DNA of 7,191 nt from Bacteroidota bacterium. Its GTDB lineage: Bacteria; Bacteroidota; Bacteroidia; Flavobacteriales; Flavobacteriaceae. Shown here in pieces: positions 5,718 through 7,191 of the stretch (position 1 is the first letter of the stretch; each line of letters begins with the position of its first letter). The notes under the pieces were generated by a model. That model was not told the DNA's origin. It ran no database searches and saw only the letters and a list, made by a program, of their open reading frames with translations. The position numbers and the translations under genes are program-made. Location of the stretch: the NCBI GenBank assembly GCA_023393485.1, contig JAEWLD010000159.1, positions 1-7,191 on the forward strand, read 5' to 3'.

Positions 5718-6566
5718 ATGTCAATAATCACCCTTACGACTGACTACGGACTGAAAGACCATTTCGTCGGCGCACTCAAGGGAAAAATCCTTTCCGAATA
5801 CCCGGAAGCCTTGATTATTGATGTCTCGCACGATATCGATCCGTTCAACACGACCGAAGCCAGCTACGTCATTTCTGCAGCGTATTCGAGTTTCCCCGAA
5901 GGCACGGTGCATTTAATCGGTGTCGATGCAGAAATGAACAAGGAAAACAAACACATCGTCGTGCAGTGGCAAGGCCATTTTTTTGTTTGCGCAGACAATG
6001 GCATTTTGGGCCTGGTGACACAAAAGATCGTTCCTGAAAAAGTCGTTGCGATCAGCATTCACGATCGTTTCCCGGCAAAGTTTACAGATTTGGACGTTTT
6101 TGTCAAAGTCGCATGCCATATAGCAAAAGGCGGAACGCTGAATGTCATCGGAAAAGAAATTACCGAAATCAACCGTCCAACCGAACTCCAGCCGGTGATT
6201 GCCGCCGACAAAAATTCAATCAAAGGTTATGTCGTCTATATTGATCATTTTGGGAATGTCGTCACGAATATTGACCGGAAAATGTTCGCCGACACCGCCA
6301 AAGGCCGCGCTTTTGAAATTGTTCTCAACGAACGCGGGCGCGTTGGAAACCGGAGCAATATCAGGAAAATCCGCGACAAATATTCAGACATCGCATCGGG
6401 CAATAACCCCATCAAATATTATGAGGGTGAAAAGCTGGCGATCTTCAATGAAGCCGGCTTTCTTGAAATCGCTATTTTCAGAAGCAACCCGAATACAACC
6501 GGAACGGCAACAAGCCTTTTGGGATTGGGATATCGGGATGTTGTGACGATTAATTTCACTGATTAG
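5718..6566 (+). CDS. SAM hydroxide adenosyltransferase family protein (DUF62), variant active site
   Basis: This 282-residue protein has the two-domain layout of the DUF62 family, whose characterised members split S-adenosylmethionine with water to adenosine and methionine, and which includes fluorinase and chlorinase. Recognised motifs are ITLTTDYGLKDHFVGALKG (4-22), DVSHDIDPF (35-43), ADNGILGLV (92-100), and YIDHFGNVVTNI (174-185), the SAM-binding region, then the C-terminal LEIAIF...LLGLG (249-271). The loop that is VVDPGVGTxR in characterised hydrolases is here VDAEMNKENKH (69-79), and the FHGRD motif is FTDLD (122-126). So D70 of the catalytic Asp-Arg-His triad is kept, while the Arg falls on N77 and the His on T123 in my hand alignment. 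The start is ATG 5718; the upstream open frame overlaps phoH on the other strand and is not part of it. Fold is confident, activity is not. Confidence 0.9.
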   Translation: MSIITLTTDYGLKDHFVGALKGKILSEYPEALIIDVSHDIDPFNTTEASYVISAAYSSFPEGTVHLIGVDAEMNKENKHIVVQWQGHFFVCADNGILGLVTQKIVPEKVVAISIHDRFPAKFTDLDVFVKVACHIAKGGTLNVIGKEITEINRPTELQPVIAADKNSIKGYVVYIDHFGNVVTNIDRKMFADTAKGRAFEIVLNERGRVGNRSNIRKIRDKYSDIASGNNPIKYYEGEKLAIFNEAGFLEIAIFRSNPNTTGTATSLLGLGYRDVVTINFTD

Positions 6567-6709
6567 AAGCGGAAGTTTTGACGGGCAAAAACATTAAGAA
6601 TTAGGAATTGAGAGTTACGTTTTGGCAGCCGGCAGCGTCAGCGACCAACGACCAGCGACCAACGACTAAAAACCAACCACAAACGACCAACGACTAAAAA
6701 CCAAAGAAA
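6567..6709. repeat. Intergenic region with short direct repeats
   Basis: A 21-bp direct repeat occurs at 6656-6676 and 6684-6704, and its core CGACCAACGAC also occurs at 6642-6652, giving three copies in 63 bp just before the next start codon. Upstream of these, 6627-6644 matches 339-356 at 17 of 18 positions. No promoter with a good consensus and no terminator was found after the adenosyltransferase gene, so read-through into the next gene is possible. Confidence 0.6.
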
Positions 6710-7006
6710 ATGTTCGTACGAATTGTAAAGTTGAGTTTCCATCCTGAAAATATCCCGGCATTTCTCGAGAATTTTGAATTGATGAAGGAGAAAATACGAA
6801 ATGCACCCGGAAACCGTTTACTCGAATTGTATCGCGACAGGGAAAATCCGAACGTATTTTTCACTTACAGCTATTGGGAAACCGAGGCCGATCTCGAAAA
6901 TTACCGCCAATCAGAACTGTTTTACGACGTCTGGACTTTTACTAAAAAACTGTTTAACGACAAACCGGAAGCGTGGAGCGTGGATAAACTGGTGGTTTTG
7001 GATTAA
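6710..7006 (+). CDS. Antibiotic biosynthesis monooxygenase (ABM) domain protein
   Basis: This is a 98-residue single-domain protein of the ABM/dimeric alpha-beta barrel type. The pattern fits throughout: a first strand MFVRIVKLSFHPENI (1-15), a helix FLENFELMKEKIRNAPG (18-34), LLELYRDRENPNVFFTYSYW (37-56), then ENYRQSELFYDVW (63-75) and the C-terminal KPEAWSVDKL (85-94). Family members include quinol monooxygenases (YgiN), haem-degrading enzymes and many proteins of unknown role, so the name does not predict antibiotic synthesis. It is probably cytoplasmic and dimeric. It lies between the adenosyltransferase and gldF on the same strand, but about 140 bp and 90 bp of intergenic DNA separate them. 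The leader AAAGAAA before the ATG is A-rich and has no Shine-Dalgarno motif, which is normal in this phylum. Confidence 0.88.
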   Translation: MFVRIVKLSFHPENIPAFLENFELMKEKIRNAPGNRLLELYRDRENPNVFFTYSYWETEADLENYRQSELFYDVWTFTKKLFNDKPEAWSVDKLVVLD

Positions 7007-7013
7007 TAATTAT

Positions 7014-7021
7014 TAATTTTG
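7014..7021 (+). promoter_or_regulatory. Possible -7 box for gldF
   Basis: TAATTTTG is a perfect TAnnTTTG box just after the ABM stop codon. The nearest TTTG (6997-7000) is only 13 bp upstream, which is too close, so this is a partial match. Transcription from here would begin at about 7028, at the foot of the inverted repeat. Confidence 0.35.
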
Positions 7022-7026
7022 GAGCC

Positions 7027-7086
7027 GTTTAAAGTTTAAAGTTCAAGGTTAGGATTCTGACCTAAACTTTAAACTTCAAACTTGAA
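7027..7086. repeat. Imperfect inverted repeat upstream of gldF
   Basis: The arms 7027-7053 and 7061-7086 are largely complementary around the loop ATTCTGA, ending in TTAGG against CCTAA at the loop. Both arms are built from AAGTTTAAAG-type blocks. A short T-run (7087-7092) follows, so it may be a weak terminator after the ABM gene, an intergenic repeat, or a hairpin in the gldF leader. Confidence 0.55.
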
Positions 7087-7098
7087 ATTTTTTATAAA

Positions 7099-7191
7099 AT
7101 GAAGTCTATCCTTCTAAAAGAAATCTTATCCTTCTTCGGTTCGCCGATCGGCTGGCTCGTCGTGGCTATTTTCCTTCTGCTGAACGGGCTT
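7099..7191 (+). CDS. gldF: Gliding-motility ABC transporter permease GldF, 5' part only
   Basis: Only the first 31 codons are in the window: MKSILLKEILSFFGSPIG, then a hydrophobic segment WLVVAIFLLLNGL (19-31), which is the first membrane helix. This start (KEI-SFFGSPIG followed by a helix ending LNGL) is the typical N-terminus of GldF, the membrane subunit that acts with GldA and GldG in an ABC transporter required for or involved in gliding of Flavobacterium. Complete GldF is about 240 residues, so roughly seven-eighths lies beyond the right edge. gldG is expected next; that is inference from known gene order. The ATG follows an AT-rich leader (TTTATAAA) with no Shine-Dalgarno motif. Confidence 0.88.
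   Translation, partial: MKSILLKEILSFFGSPIGWLVVAIFLLLNGL

Noticed and set aside
6642..6704. CRISPR array
   Set aside because: Only three short copies with uneven spacing, no repeat of CRISPR length with regular unique spacers, and no cas genes.
6710..7006. Evidence for an antibiotic biosynthetic cluster from the ABM-domain gene
   Set aside because: ABM domains are common in housekeeping proteins, and no polyketide, peptide-synthetase or tailoring genes are nearby.

Overview
The window looks like chromosomal DNA of a Flavobacterium-like member of the Bacteroidota (family Flavobacteriaceae). The signs are the start of a gldF-like gliding-motility gene at the right edge, a DUF4294 gene divergent from an M42 peptidase, promoter boxes of the Bacteroidota type (TAnnTTTG with TTG or TTTG 19-21 bp upstream), A-rich leaders without Shine-Dalgarno motifs, and a variant SAM hydroxide adenosyltransferase. 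There is no phage, transposase, CRISPR or tRNA gene. Most of the content is conserved housekeeping and hypothetical genes.

Layout. Positions 1-437 hold no credible protein gene. They carry three tandem promoters firing leftward out of the window (30-233), a GC-rich block that may be a structured RNA or interspersed repeat (about 305-382), and a bidirectional terminator (391-420). A secreted DUF4294 protein (438-1112, -) is divergent from an M42 metallopeptidase (1192-2277, +). A shared terminator then separates the peptidase from two small exported proteins on the minus strand: one unrecognised (2325-2708) and one with ankyrin repeats (2938-3324). These two have nearly the same sequence just before their start codons. 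purC (3494-4444, -) and phoH (4665-5615, -, TTG start) follow, separated by a roughly 160 bp stretch bounded by inverted repeats and by a terminator. phoH is divergent from a SAM hydroxide adenosyltransferase homologue (5718-6566, +). After it come an antibiotic biosynthesis monooxygenase-type small protein (6710-7006, +) and the first 31 codons of gldF (7099 onward, +).

The genes do not form one pathway. purC serves purine synthesis, PhoH is an ATPase linked to RNA and ribosome processing, the M42 enzyme trims peptides, and gldF starts a gliding-motility ABC transporter. Almost every minus-strand gene has its own promoter-like box and terminator, so most look monocistronic.

I see no clear new multi-gene system. 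The points most worth checking are the adenosyltransferase that lacks two of the three catalytic triad residues described for its family, the tandem promoter array that probably drives a stable RNA or other highly expressed operon off the left edge, and the possible structured RNA with a near-identical motif again 6.3 kb away.
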